Shown piece by piece: positions 1 through 7,250 of a DNA stretch of 15,560 nucleotides. The position numbers and the translations under genes are program-made. The DNA comes from an uncultured Blautia sp. (GTDB lineage: Bacteria; Bacillota; Clostridia; Lachnospirales; Lachnospiraceae), in NCBI RefSeq assembly GCF_937880195.1, contig NZ_CALFLA010000053.1:1-15560 (forward strand), written 5' to 3'. The notes below the pieces were generated by a model that was not told where the DNA came from, did not search any database, and saw only the letters and a list, made by a program, of their open reading frames with translations. Position 1 is the stretch's first letter; each line of letters opens with the position of its first letter.

Positions 1-9
1 ATATAAAAG

Positions 10-43
10 AAAAACTTCCACTTAAGAAAAAATGGAAGTTTTT
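10..43 (-). terminator. Rho-independent terminator downstream of tRNA-Pro
   Basis: An 11-bp perfect inverted repeat (10-20 and 33-43) is separated by a 12-nt A-rich loop, and its outer arms are A/T runs. Read on the minus strand it follows the tRNA by about 45 nt and ends in a U-rich tail, as expected for a tRNA terminator. It is nearly symmetrical, so it could also stop plus-strand transcription entering from the left edge. Confidence 0.75.
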
Positions 44-88
44 CAGTGCCCTTTAAAATAAGGCTCTCCGGTGTTCCCAACCATTTAG

Positions 89-162
89 TCGAAGCGACAG
101 GATTTGAACCTGCGGCCTCTGCGTCCCGAACGCAGCGCTCTACCAAACTGAGCCACGCTTCG
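89..162 (-). tRNA. tRNA-Pro, anticodon CGG
   Basis: On the minus strand the region folds as a full cloverleaf. The 7-bp acceptor stem CGAAGCG/CGCTTCG is formed by 156-162 and 90-96, with discriminator A at 89. The anticodon arm has stem CTGCG/CGCAG and the 7-nt loop TTCGGGA (124-130), giving anticodon CGG at 126-128, which decodes proline CCG. The T arm carries GGTTCAAATCC. The 3' CCA is not encoded, so it must be added after transcription. The gene stands alone between a consensus promoter and a terminator. The isoacceptor call depends only on the anticodon loop register, which is unambiguous here. Confidence 0.95.
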
Positions 163-194
163 ATTTACAGTCACAACTCGCAACTGCAAAAGTT

Positions 195-223
195 ATTATA
201 TTCATTTTATCTGCATTTGTCAA
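195..223 (-). promoter_or_regulatory. Consensus sigma-A promoter for tRNA-Pro
   Basis: On the minus strand there is an exact TTGACA -35 (218-223), a 17-nt spacer and an exact TATAAT -10 (195-200), about 33 nt before the mature tRNA 5' end. The stretch just upstream (about 225-250) is A/T tract rich, resembling an UP element. A fully consensus promoter fits a highly expressed stable RNA gene. Confidence 0.9.
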
Positions 224-262
224 CACCTAATTCAAAAAAATTTTCAAAACCTGGAAAATCCA

Positions 263-297
263 TTGAAATCCCCCTGCTTTTACGCTATAGTTATAGC
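263..297 (+). promoter_or_regulatory. Putative promoter of the PduB-like gene with overlapping palindrome
   Basis: TTGAAA (263-268), a 17-nt spacer and TATAGT (286-291) form a plausible sigma-A promoter, about 75 nt before the start codon and divergent from the tRNA promoter. A palindrome, GCTATA-gt-TATAGC (284-297), covers the -10 element exactly. A symmetric site there could be a repressor operator. That role is inferred, and no regulator gene is nearby. Confidence 0.55.
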
Positions 298-365
298 AGA
301 ATCTGTCTGTTTCCAGTTTTAGAAGCAGGCATCCCCTATATATTTCCACATTAAAGGAGCATCTT

Positions 366-1079
366 ATGGACGTAAAAAGCATCAGTACACATTGTACCCG
401 AACAGAATTTGTGGGAACCACAGTTCTTGATACCATCGGCCTTGTTATTTCCGGCGTTGACGATACTCTTCTCCAAAAAATGAATATTGGAACACGCTAT
501 CATGCTCTGGGACTTTTCAGCTCCCGGACAGGCGCAGCCGGCCAGATCACTGCCATAGACGACGCAGTAAAAGCCACCAATACCGAGGTTCTTTCCATTG
601 AGCTTCCCAGAGACACAAAGGGCTGGGGCGGCCACGGAAACTATATCATACTGGGCGGAAACGATATCTCTGATGTACGCCATGCTGTAGAGCTTGCCCT
701 TGATCTTACCAAAAAATATGCCGGAGAGCTTTATATCAGTCAGTCCGGCCATCTGGAATTTGCATATTCTGCAAGCGCAGGCCCGGCTCTCCAAAAAGCC
801 TTTCACGCCAAGCCCGGGCAGGCATTTGGATTTATGGCTGGATCCCCTGCTGCTATTGGTCTTGTAATGGCTGACACTGCTATGAAATCTTCCTCTGTCA
901 ATATTATCAGTTACATGACCCCTAATGTGGGAACCAGCCACTCCAACGAAGTGATCCTGGCTCTTTCCGGTGATGCCAGCGCTGTAAAGGAAGCTGTTCT
1001 AAACGCCCGCCAGATTGGTCTTGAGCTTCTTATCGGCATGGGAACCTATCCCGAAATTCCAGGAACCCCTTATCTGTAA
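366..1079 (+). CDS. pduB: Bacterial microcompartment shell protein, PduB family (BMC-T)
   Basis: The 237-aa product matches the tandem-BMC trimeric shell protein PduB along its whole length. Recognisable family stretches are TEFVGT near residues 13-18, the RYHALGLFSSRTGA block near 44-57, VKATNTEVLSIELPRDTKG near 68-86, and HSNEVILALSGD near 195-206. In 1,2-propanediol and related microcompartments PduB trimers tile the protein shell facets. The start is well supported by AAAGGAG at 353-359. The protein begins almost directly at the BMC fold, so it lacks the roughly 35-residue N-terminal extension of long PduB that links shell to enzyme core. It corresponds instead to the short PduB' form. 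No other shell gene, diol dehydratase or aldehyde dehydrogenase lies within this window, and the gene looks monocistronic between its own promoter and a terminator. It could be a satellite shell gene serving a BMC locus elsewhere. Confidence 0.9.
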   Translation: MDVKSISTHCTRTEFVGTTVLDTIGLVISGVDDTLLQKMNIGTRYHALGLFSSRTGAAGQITAIDDAVKATNTEVLSIELPRDTKGWGGHGNYIILGGNDISDVRHAVELALDLTKKYAGELYISQSGHLEFAYSASAGPALQKAFHAKPGQAFGFMAGSPAAIGLVMADTAMKSSSVNIISYMTPNVGTSHSNEVILALSGDASAVKEAVLNARQIGLELLIGMGTYPEIPGTPYL

Positions 1080-1154
1080 TTTGCAGGGCTGTTATTATCA
1101 GTTGCTTTCAAACTATCTGAGGCACTCATCCTCACGGAGCGTTTTTATGTAATA

Positions 1155-1205
1155 AAAAATCTCCCCTAGTTCCAGGCAGAAGCCTGAGTTCTATGGGAGA
1201 TTTTT
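1155..1205. terminator. Bidirectional terminator between convergent genes
   Basis: Outer arms AAAAATCTCCC (1155-1165) and GGGAGATTTTT (1195-1205) pair perfectly over 11 bp. Inside is a smaller hairpin, CAGGC-agaa-GCCTG (1173-1186). The A run on one side and T run on the other make it functional in both directions, ending both the PduB-like gene and the convergent 3D-domain gene. Confidence 0.85.
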
Positions 1206-1217
1206 ATATGCTTATTT

Positions 1218-2498
1218 TTAGTTTAACTGATATACGTCTGCAGACTGAAGTCCAAAACTTAATGCCTCTGAATGGCTTCCAAAATAAATATCCACATGAC
1301 CGTATGGAGTTCCAAGATCCTCTACTGTATATACAGTTCCGTTGATCAAAAGCTGGGTTCCAAAAGGAACTCCCGCCATGGCTACGGTATGCCCTGCAGA
1401 AGGCATTACGCCGCTGGCAGTTGCATTGCCTGCTGTACCACAGCACTGAGCACAGTTACAATACCCTGTAAGAGTAAAGTTTCCAAGATATGTACCCTGT
1501 CCTGAACTTCCTGAATCAGAGGTATCTGAGCTTCCAGAATCTTCCGCTGTGCCTGCATCCTCTGACGGCGCTTCCTCTTCAACAATCACATCGCTGCTGG
1601 AAGAGCTGCTTTCAGATTCTGTTGTGTCTGTCTCAGGATCATATTCCGGTTCTTCTGTGGACTGGCTGTCTTCATTTTCCCCTGTCTCCTCACTGGAAGT
1701 TTCTTCCTGTTCTGCCTGTGCCGCTTCTTCTGCCGCAGCCTGTGCAGCCGCCTCTTCTGCCTCTGCCTGAGCCACAAGAACAGCTATGCTGTTATCTGCG
1801 CTGTTTACCTGCGCCATCAAAACGTTTGCCTCTTCCTGGCTTGCGCTGATCTGGCTGATATAGGAATTGATGCTGTCTCCGGTGCTTGCGGCAAGAGCCT
1901 GTACCTCCTGCTGCTTTGCATTCTTTTCTGCAAGAAGGGTATTGATAGAAGCAGATTCCTCAACAGCCTTTTTTTCATGGGTCTGAATGTTCTTCTGAGT
2001 TTCCTCATATTCCTTAAGCATATTTCTGTCATATTCGGAAATTGCAGAAATATTATTTGCCTGATTCAAAAAGTCTGCCAGGCTCTCAGACGCCAGAAGG
2101 GTTTCCAGCATGGAGCTTCCGCCCTTTTCGTACATATATACAATACGGAGCTTCATGGCGTCGTACTGTTCTTCTGCTTTTTTCTTTGCCCTTGCAAGCT
2201 CTAACTGGATCTTTTTCAGTTCGTCTTCCTTCTGGGCTGCTTCAATGCTGAGTTTAGAGATCGTATTTGTCAGTTCATTATATTGTGCGTCAAGTTCTGC
2301 CATATAGGATTCCAGTTCCTGTTTCTTGCTCTCCAGGCTGCTGATGTTTGCCTGCGCCTGTGCAAGTCCTGCCTGTGCCTCCTGTTTCTGCGCCTGAGCT
2401 GCAGCGATCTGATCTTCTGTGGAAGCAAAAACGCTTGTCCCCATAGAAATCGTTAAGGCTCCGGCTAACAGCAGTGAAAGAACTTTCTTTGTCATCAT
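1218..2498 (-). CDS. Secreted coiled-coil protein with C-terminal 3D (double-psi barrel) domain
   Basis: The 426-aa product has a signal peptide (residues 1-25, KK then a hydrophobic core, cleavage after VFA). A long heptad-rich coiled coil follows (about 27-240), resembling the N-terminal regions of CwlO and PcsB peptidoglycan hydrolases. Then come an Ala/Glu then Ser/Glu/Asp-rich linker (about 240-340) and a C-terminal 3D domain (about 341-426). That domain is related to YocH/RlpA/MltA-type barrels thought to act on peptidoglycan glycan chains. It carries a Cys cluster CNCAQCC (347-353) and Asp at 394 and 403. The family's first Asp (in the usual AVDP) appears replaced by Ala375. Two adjacent ATG codons follow GAGGTG; the first is used here, with 5-nt spacing, and the second would give 8. 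The gene stands alone between its own promoter and terminator. Likely function: cell-wall remodelling enzyme or binder outside the membrane. Catalytic activity is not proven by sequence. Confidence 0.88.
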   Translation of the reverse strand: MMTKKVLSLLLAGALTISMGTSVFASTEDQIAAAQAQKQEAQAGLAQAQANISSLESKKQELESYMAELDAQYNELTNTISKLSIEAAQKEDELKKIQLELARAKKKAEEQYDAMKLRIVYMYEKGGSSMLETLLASESLADFLNQANNISAISEYDRNMLKEYEETQKNIQTHEKKAVEESASINTLLAEKNAKQQEVQALAASTGDSINSYISQISASQEEANVLMAQVNSADNSIAVLVAQAEAEEAAAQAAAEEAAQAEQEETSSEETGENEDSQSTEEPEYDPETDTTESESSSSSSDVIVEEEAPSEDAGTAEDSGSSDTSDSGSSGQGTYLGNFTLTGYCNCAQCCGTAGNATASGVMPSAGHTVAMAGVPFGTQLLINGTVYTVEDLGTPYGHVDIYFGSHSEALSFGLQSADVYQLN

Positions 2499-2529
2499 AT
2501 AAACACCTCATAATTTTTTTCGTAGGACA

Positions 2530-2558
2530 AGTATAACAACTTTCATCCAGAAAATCAA
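2530..2558 (-). promoter_or_regulatory. Promoter of the 3D-domain protein gene
   Basis: On the minus strand there is TTGATT (2553-2558), a 17-nt spacer and TATACT (2530-2535), about 30 nt upstream of the start codon. The match is good for a sigma-A promoter (4/6 and 5/6). Confidence 0.65.
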
Positions 2559-2610
2559 CACTTTTATTTTAATTTTGTAACAACTATGTAATATTTGTAA
2601 AAACAGCATG

Positions 2611-2672
2611 AAAAAAAGAGGCATTCTGTACTGAAATTTCCCTTTTATTTCCAGTTTCAGAATACCTCTTTT
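2611..2672 (-). terminator. Terminator of the glgC-glgD-spoVG operon
   Basis: Arms 2614-2628 and 2658-2672 are complementary over 15 bp with one mismatch, with a 29-nt loop. Read on the minus strand, the stem is followed by a run of T (complement of 2611-2617). It lies just past the spoVG stop codon. Confidence 0.8.
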
Positions 2673-2708
2673 GTTAAATAATTGCAATTTTATTACAGAT
2701 ATCCGGTG

Positions 2709-2999
2709 TTATTCCGCTGCTGCCTCTTCCAGTTCGTCCGTCTCGCTCATAACCTCCTGATATTTATCCAGAATCAATGTCTGAATCCTGTCTCTTGTGG
2801 CTGAATTGATCGGATGCGCAATGTCGCGGTACTCTCCGTCCGTAGCCTTACGACTTGGCATTGCAATGAACAGTCCCTTCTCGCCTTCGATCACCTTAAT
2901 ATCATGAACTACAAATTCATCATCAATGGTAATGGAAACGACTGCTTTCATTTTTCCTTCTTTTGCGACCTTCCTCACACGTACATCTGTAATATTCAT
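2709..2999 (-). CDS. spoVG: Septation/sporulation regulator SpoVG
   Basis: The 96-aa product starts [11 protein letters not shown] and continues through the conserved FIAMPSRK and [10 protein letters not shown] segments that define SpoVG. SpoVG proteins are small nucleic-acid-binding regulators affecting asymmetric septation, sporulation and, in other Firmicutes, virulence and cell-wall genes. The reading frame is open 15 codons further upstream (to 3044), but the internal ATG at 2999 has an AAAGGGG ribosome binding site 9 nt ahead and matches the family N terminus, so it is preferred. The C terminus is an acidic, Ala-rich tail (ELEEAAAE). The gene lies 55 nt after glgD, with no convincing promoter of its own in that gap, so it is probably co-transcribed with glgCD. 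A strong terminator follows. Confidence 0.94.
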   Translation of the reverse strand: MNITDVRVRKVAKEGKMKAVVSITIDDEFVVHDIKVIEGEKGLFIAMPSRKATDGEYRDIAHPINSATRDRIQTLILDKYQEVMSETDELEEAAAE

Positions 3000-3054
3000 C
3001 TTTTTCTGCCCCTTTCGCTTTTTCAAAAATTCTCCAGTAATCAACGCCCTTTTA

Positions 3055-4176
3055 TCAAAGAACGTAACGATCGTTTTTTTCTACTACGATCTTCACTTCT
3101 CCGTCTTCCCCAATATAATTGGAGTCTGCCCGGATGGTGTCTCTGCTCTCTACAATGCAGTTTTCAATATGTGTATTGTCACCAATATAAACTCCGTTAA
3201 GAATCACGGAATTTTTGATCACACAGTTGTTTCCAACAAATACGTCCTTAAACAGAACAGAATTTTCTACATAGCCATTAATGATACAGCCACTGGCAAC
3301 GAGACTGTTCTTCACCGCCGCTCCTGCGTTATATTTTGCCGGCGGAAGGTCGTCGATCTTTGTCTTAACAGCAGGCTCCTGCCGGAAAAAGTAATTACGG
3401 ATCTCCGGCTCCAGAAAAGCCATATTTGTTCTGTAATAAGCCTCTGCAGTAGAAATATTGCTCCAGTAAGAGTCGATCTGATAACCGTAAATCCGCTTCA
3501 GGTTCTTATAACGGATCAAAATGTCATTGACAAAATCATGGCGGTCTTCCTGGGCTGCCCGCTCCAGAAGCTCGATCAGCTGTCTCCTGCGGATCACGTA
3601 AATACCTGCAGATACCATGTTATAAGAAGAAACAATAGGCTTCTCCTCAAATTCTTCGATCCTGCAGTCCTCGTTCATACGAAGTACGCCGAAACGCTCC
3701 ACCTCGCTCTGATCCTTGCACTCTGTACATACCACAGTAATGTCAGCTCTCTTGGCAATATGAAATTCCAGAACCTTATTATAATCCAGCTTATAAACGC
3801 AATCGCCGGAAGCAATTACCACATAAGGCTCATGACTGTTTTTCAAAAATGTAATATTCTGATAGATCGCATCTGCAGTTCCCTGATACCACAGACTGTT
3901 TTTCTTTGTAATGGTAGGCGTAAATACAAAAAGTCCGCCTTGCTTCCGTCCAAAATCCCACCACTTGGAGGAGCTGAGATGCTCGTTCAGGGATCTGGCA
4001 TTATACTGGGTAAGTACCGCCACCTTCTGAATATGGGAATTTGCCATATTACTTAAAGCAAAGTCTATGGCGCGATAGCTTCCTGCCACAGGCATTGCCG
4101 CAATGGCTCTCTTGTTTGAAAGTTCTCTCATGCGGTTGTTATTTCCGCCTGCCAGAATAATTCCGATTGCTCTCAT
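3055..4176 (-). CDS. glgD: Glucose-1-phosphate adenylyltransferase, GlgD (regulatory) subunit
   Basis: The 373-aa product has a nucleotidyltransferase fold (about 1-245) followed by left-handed beta-helix repeats (about 275-360). It pairs with GlgC to form ADP-glucose pyrophosphorylase, which makes ADP-glucose from glucose-1-phosphate and ATP for glycogen synthesis. Compared with GlgC, the N-terminal signature is degraded: GGNNNR at residues 10-15 instead of GGQGSR, and [10 protein letters not shown] instead of [15 protein letters not shown] becomes SGDCVYK (123-129). FEEKP (176-180) is kept. These changes are typical of GlgD, seen as a modulating, weakly active or inactive partner in Firmicutes. 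The start codon overlaps the glgC stop in an ATGA, indicating translational coupling. Its length is normal for GlgD. Confidence 0.94.
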   Translation of the reverse strand: MRAIGIILAGGNNNRMRELSNKRAIAAMPVAGSYRAIDFALSNMANSHIQKVAVLTQYNARSLNEHLSSSKWWDFGRKQGGLFVFTPTITKKNSLWYQGTADAIYQNITFLKNSHEPYVVIASGDCVYKLDYNKVLEFHIAKRADITVVCTECKDQSEVERFGVLRMNEDCRIEEFEEKPIVSSYNMVSAGIYVIRRRQLIELLERAAQEDRHDFVNDILIRYKNLKRIYGYQIDSYWSNISTAEAYYRTNMAFLEPEIRNYFFRQEPAVKTKIDDLPPAKYNAGAAVKNSLVASGCIINGYVENSVLFKDVFVGNNCVIKNSVILNGVYIGDNTHIENCIVESRDTIRADSNYIGEDGEVKIVVEKNDRYVL

Positions 4177-5450
4177 GCCCTATCACCATCCTTCGCCGTA
4201 ATATTCTGTCCGCTCTTCAGGATTCCTTCTGGATAGTCTTCCGGTACAGTTACGCCGGAAATCGCCGTATTCCTGCCGATCTTCACCTCATCAGGAATTA
4301 CGCTGCGCTCTCCTACCGTAGCGATGCCAAAGGCATATACAGCCGGTTTATCCACATTAGGAGCCTCCTCTCCAAATCCCAGGGTGACATTTTTTCCGAT
4401 TGTGACGTCTTCCGCCACAATGGCCTTATCCATCACTGTGCCTTCACCAACTGCAGAGTTACGCATAATAATCGAATCCCGGATCACACAGTCCTTGCCA
4501 ATGATCACGTTAGGCCCGATCACGGAATTATGTACTTCTCCGTAAATCTCCGCGCCTTCACCAATAAGACATCTGTCTGTAACTGCGTCTGCAGATATAT
4601 ACTGAGGAGGAATAATATCGCCTTTTGTATAAATTTTCCAGAATTCTTCATAAAGATTAAATTCCGGTATAATATCAATAAGTTCCATATTGGCTTCCCA
4701 GTAAGACCCAAGTGTTCCTACATCCTTCCAGTAGCCGTTATATTCGTATGCAAAAAGCCTCTGTCCTTTCTCCTTACAATAGGGAAGTATATGTTTGCCA
4801 AAGTCGCAGCCGTTCTGGGACTTCAAAGCGATCAGCGCTTCCTTAAGCACCGGCCAGCTGAAAATATAAATTCCCATAGACGCCAGATTACTGCTGGGCT
4901 TTTCTGGTTTTTCTTCAAATTCCGTCACACGCCCGGTATCGTCTGTCACCATAATGCCGAATCGGCTGGCCTCCTCTATGGGAACCGGCATACAGGCAAT
5001 GGTAACGTCCGCCTTATTTGCCTTATGGAAATCCAGCATCACCTCATAATCCATCTTATATATGTGGTCTCCTGAAAGGATCAACACATAATCAGGATTG
5101 TACTGTTCCATATAATCCAGATTCTGGAAGATCGCATTCGCCGTACCTGTGTACCATTCGCTGTTGGTACTCTTCTCATAAGGCGGAAGAACCGTTACTC
5201 CACCTTCATTCCGGTCCAGATCCCACGGTATTCCGATTCCGATATGAGTGTTCAGGCGCAGCGGCTGATACTGGGTCAAAACTCCAACTGTATCAATGCC
5301 TGAATTGATGCAGTTGCTCAGCGGAAAATCGATAATCCGGTACTTTCCGCCAAAAGCGACAGCCGGTTTAGCAACCTTCTCTGTCAACACACCAAGTCTG
5401 CTGCCCTGACCGCCAGCCAAAAGCATGGCAATCATTTCTTTCTTCATCAT
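4173..5450 (-). CDS. glgC: Glucose-1-phosphate adenylyltransferase, catalytic subunit GlgC
   Basis: The 425-aa product catalyses ATP + glucose-1-phosphate to ADP-glucose + PPi, the committed step of bacterial glycogen synthesis in the cytoplasm. Visible motifs are the nucleotide-binding GGQGSR (13-18), KPAVAFGG (28-35), the catalytic [10 protein letters not shown] with Asp128 (126-135), and FEEKP with the substrate-binding Lys181. The C-terminal third is a left-handed beta-helix with hexapeptide repeats (from about 290). It is first in a minus-strand operon with glgD (4-nt overlap) and spoVG. The start follows AAGGGGTGA. Two ATG codons are adjacent; the upstream one gives the shorter spacing and is used. 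No other glycogen genes (glgA, glgB, glgP) are in the window. Confidence 0.96.
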   Translation of the reverse strand: MMKKEMIAMLLAGGQGSRLGVLTEKVAKPAVAFGGKYRIIDFPLSNCINSGIDTVGVLTQYQPLRLNTHIGIGIPWDLDRNEGGVTVLPPYEKSTNSEWYTGTANAIFQNLDYMEQYNPDYVLILSGDHIYKMDYEVMLDFHKANKADVTIACMPVPIEEASRFGIMVTDDTGRVTEFEEKPEKPSSNLASMGIYIFSWPVLKEALIALKSQNGCDFGKHILPYCKEKGQRLFAYEYNGYWKDVGTLGSYWEANMELIDIIPEFNLYEEFWKIYTKGDIIPPQYISADAVTDRCLIGEGAEIYGEVHNSVIGPNVIIGKDCVIRDSIIMRNSAVGEGTVMDKAIVAEDVTIGKNVTLGFGEEAPNVDKPAVYAFGIATVGERSVIPDEVKIGRNTAISGVTVPEDYPEGILKSGQNITAKDGDRA

Positions 5451-5484
5451 CTTGCTCTCACCCCTTGTATGTTATGATTTTTTA

Positions 5485-5513
5485 ATTATACCATACTCCC
5501 CCAGATTAGTGAA
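5485..5513 (-). promoter_or_regulatory. Promoter of glgC-glgD-spoVG
   Basis: On the minus strand TATAAT (5485-5490) is preceded by TGG, forming an extended -10. TTCACT (5508-5513) sits 17 nt upstream as a 4/6 -35. It lies about 35 nt before glgC and diverges from the murC promoter, roughly 115 nt away. Confidence 0.7.
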
Positions 5514-5627
5514 CATATTTTACAATAATTTTGCCATTTATTTGTATTTTTTTGGAGTAATTGCACATGTTTTTACTATGTTTTTCATCAAAAATCATGA
5601 GAAAAGGCCTGCTCATATAAGAAATAC

Positions 5628-5656
5628 TTTTCATTTTCCATGGTTGGAGTTATAAT
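5628..5656 (+). promoter_or_regulatory. Putative murC promoter
   Basis: An exact TATAAT (5651-5656) has a weak -35, TTTTCA (5628-5633), at 17-nt spacing, 37 nt before the murC start. A second TATAAT at 5670-5675 is too close to the ribosome binding site to be the main -10. Confidence 0.5.
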
Positions 5657-5693
5657 AGGAACAAATCCGTATAATGAACAGGAGAATTTTATT

Positions 5694-7073
5694 ATGTATC
5701 AGATAGACTTTCAAAAGCCTCTTGCCGTTCATTTTATCGGCATCGGCGGAATCAGCATGAGCGGACTGGCGGAAGTCCTTCTTGAAGAAGGCTTTTCTAT
5801 TTCCGGCTCAGACGCAAAAGAAAGCCCTCTTACCAGAACACTGGAAGAAAAAGGGGCAAAGATTTTTTACGGCCAGAGAGCTTCCAATATTACCGACTCT
5901 GTGCAGGCGGTTGTTTACACAGCCGCAATCCATCCAGACAACCCTGAATTTAAAAGAGCCAAAGAGCTGAACCTTCCCATGCTTACCAGAGCCCAGCTTC
6001 TGGGTCAGATCATGAGGAATTACGACATGCCTGTTGCAGTGGCAGGAACTCATGGCAAAACCACTACAACCTCCATGCTTTCCCATGTTCTTCTGAAAGG
6101 AGACTGCGATCCTACCATCAGCGTAGGCGGAATCCTTCCTGCAATCGGAGGCAATATCCGTGTAGGCAGATCAGAAACCTTCCTTACAGAAGCCTGCGAA
6201 TATACCAACAGCTTTTTAAGCTTTTTCCCAAAAATCAGCATTATCCTGAATATTGATGCAGATCATCTGGATTTCTTCAAGGATATCCATGATATCAGAA
6301 ACTCCTTCCGTAAGTTTGCCCAGCTTCTTCCAGAAGACGGTTCTCTGATCATCAACGCAGATACGCCTCAATATCAGACCATCACAGAGGGGCTTCACTG
6401 CTCCGTCATTACTTACAGCGTTGACGGCGAAGCCGATTACACTGCCGCTGATATTTCTTACGATGAACTTGGCCGCGCTTCTTTCACCGCACTTTATAAG
6501 GGCGAAAGCCTTGGAACATGTTCCCTCAGCGTTCCAGGAATCCACAACGTGTCCAACGCGCTTTCTGTTATTGCCGCTTCCCGCCTTCTCAACCTTTCCT
6601 GGGATGTGATATCCGAAGGAATTTTCAGCTTTACAGGAACCAACCGTCGTTTTCAATACAAGGGAGAAGTTGGCGGAGTGACAGTGATCGACGATTACGC
6701 CCACCATCCTACAGAGATCGAAGCAACTCTTCACGCTGCCAAAAATTATCCCCATAAGAAGATCTGGTGCGTGTTCCAGCCGCATACATATACCCGCACC
6801 AAGGCTCTGCTTCCTGAATTTGCAAAAGCTCTTTCCCTGGCAGATCATGTGGTGCTGGCTGATATTTACGCTGCAAGAGAAACCGATACTCTTGGGATCT
6901 CTTCCAAAGATCTTCAGCAAAAAATCGCTGAAATTGGAACTCCCTGCAAGTATTTCCCTACCTTTGACGAAATCGAAAACTTTTTATTAGAAAATTGTAC
7001 ACAGGGTGACCTGTTGATAACTATGGGCGCCGGAGACGTTGTAAACATAGGCGAACAGCTTCTTGGTCAGTAG
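5694..7073 (+). CDS. murC: UDP-N-acetylmuramate--L-alanine ligase MurC
   Basis: The 459-aa product is the cytoplasmic Mur ligase that adds L-alanine to UDP-MurNAc with ATP, the first amino-acid step of peptidoglycan precursor synthesis. Visible are the N-terminal UDP-binding GIGGISMSG (16-24), the ATP P-loop GTHGKTTTT (118-126), the EACEY segment that precedes the central domain, the DYAHHPTE motif (334-341), and the C-terminal GAGDVVNIG. Length is normal for MurC. The frame is open to an ATG at 5640, but the start at 5694 has AGGAG 9 nt upstream and begins the family homology, while the extension overlaps the promoter. It is followed immediately by a terminator hairpin and DnaA-box-like repeats, so it appears monocistronic. 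Confidence 0.96.
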   Translation: MYQIDFQKPLAVHFIGIGGISMSGLAEVLLEEGFSISGSDAKESPLTRTLEEKGAKIFYGQRASNITDSVQAVVYTAAIHPDNPEFKRAKELNLPMLTRAQLLGQIMRNYDMPVAVAGTHGKTTTTSMLSHVLLKGDCDPTISVGGILPAIGGNIRVGRSETFLTEACEYTNSFLSFFPKISIILNIDADHLDFFKDIHDIRNSFRKFAQLLPEDGSLIINADTPQYQTITEGLHCSVITYSVDGEADYTAADISYDELGRASFTALYKGESLGTCSLSVPGIHNVSNALSVIAASRLLNLSWDVISEGIFSFTGTNRRFQYKGEVGGVTVIDDYAHHPTEIEATLHAAKNYPHKKIWCVFQPHTYTRTKALLPEFAKALSLADHVVLADIYAARETDTLGISSKDLQQKIAEIGTPCKYFPTFDEIENFLLENCTQGDLLITMGAGDVVNIGEQLLGQ

Positions 7074-7103
7074 TTATCCACATTATCCACATGCTTATGC
7101 ACA
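7074..7103 (+). promoter_or_regulatory. DnaA-box cluster A
   Basis: Two exact DnaA boxes TTATCCACA abut at 7074-7082 and 7083-7091, directly after the murC stop codon. A third site, TTATGCACA, at 7095-7103 also fits the relaxed consensus TTATNCACA. A two-mismatch inverted site lies at 7122-7130. The exact boxes are head to tail with no spacer. Binding by DnaA is inferred from the consensus. Confidence 0.7.
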
Positions 7104-7134
7104 TTTCCCCCGTCTTAAGCATGTGGATTTTTTT
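7085..7134 (+). terminator. murC terminator containing DnaA-box sequence
   Basis: A perfect 13-bp inverted repeat (7085-7097 and 7116-7128, core CCACATGCTTA/TAAGCATGTGG) with an 18-nt loop is followed by a T run. It is a textbook rho-independent terminator for murC. Its left arm uses the 3' part of the second exact DnaA box, and the TTATGCACA box runs from the stem into the loop. Confidence 0.8.
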
Positions 7135-7250
7135 CAGTCTGAAAATACGACACGGTTCTACGGCATTTTCCCCTTTCTTTCGCAAAAATACAACAAAATA
7201 AGGGGCTTTGCAAATTTACAGACAATTTCATCAAAAAATTGCTTTCCACA

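Noticed and set aside
351..941. Long minus-strand open frame opposite the PduB-like gene (196 codons)
   Set aside because: It is antisense to a well-recognised family protein, has no recognisable domain, and its Cys/Ser-rich composition is typical of a shadow frame.
3000..3044. 15-residue N-terminal extension of SpoVG
   Set aside because: The ATG at 2999 has AAAGGGG at suitable spacing and gives the conserved [11 protein letters not shown] start.
2926..4056. Plus-strand open frame of 376 codons opposite glgD and part of spoVG
   Set aside because: It runs across two genes on the other strand, with no ribosome binding site or family resemblance. It is explained by codon bias of glgD.
5640..5693. 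18-residue N-terminal extension of MurC
   Set aside because: It overlaps the promoter TATAAT elements, and AGGAG sits correctly before the ATG at 5694, where family homology begins.
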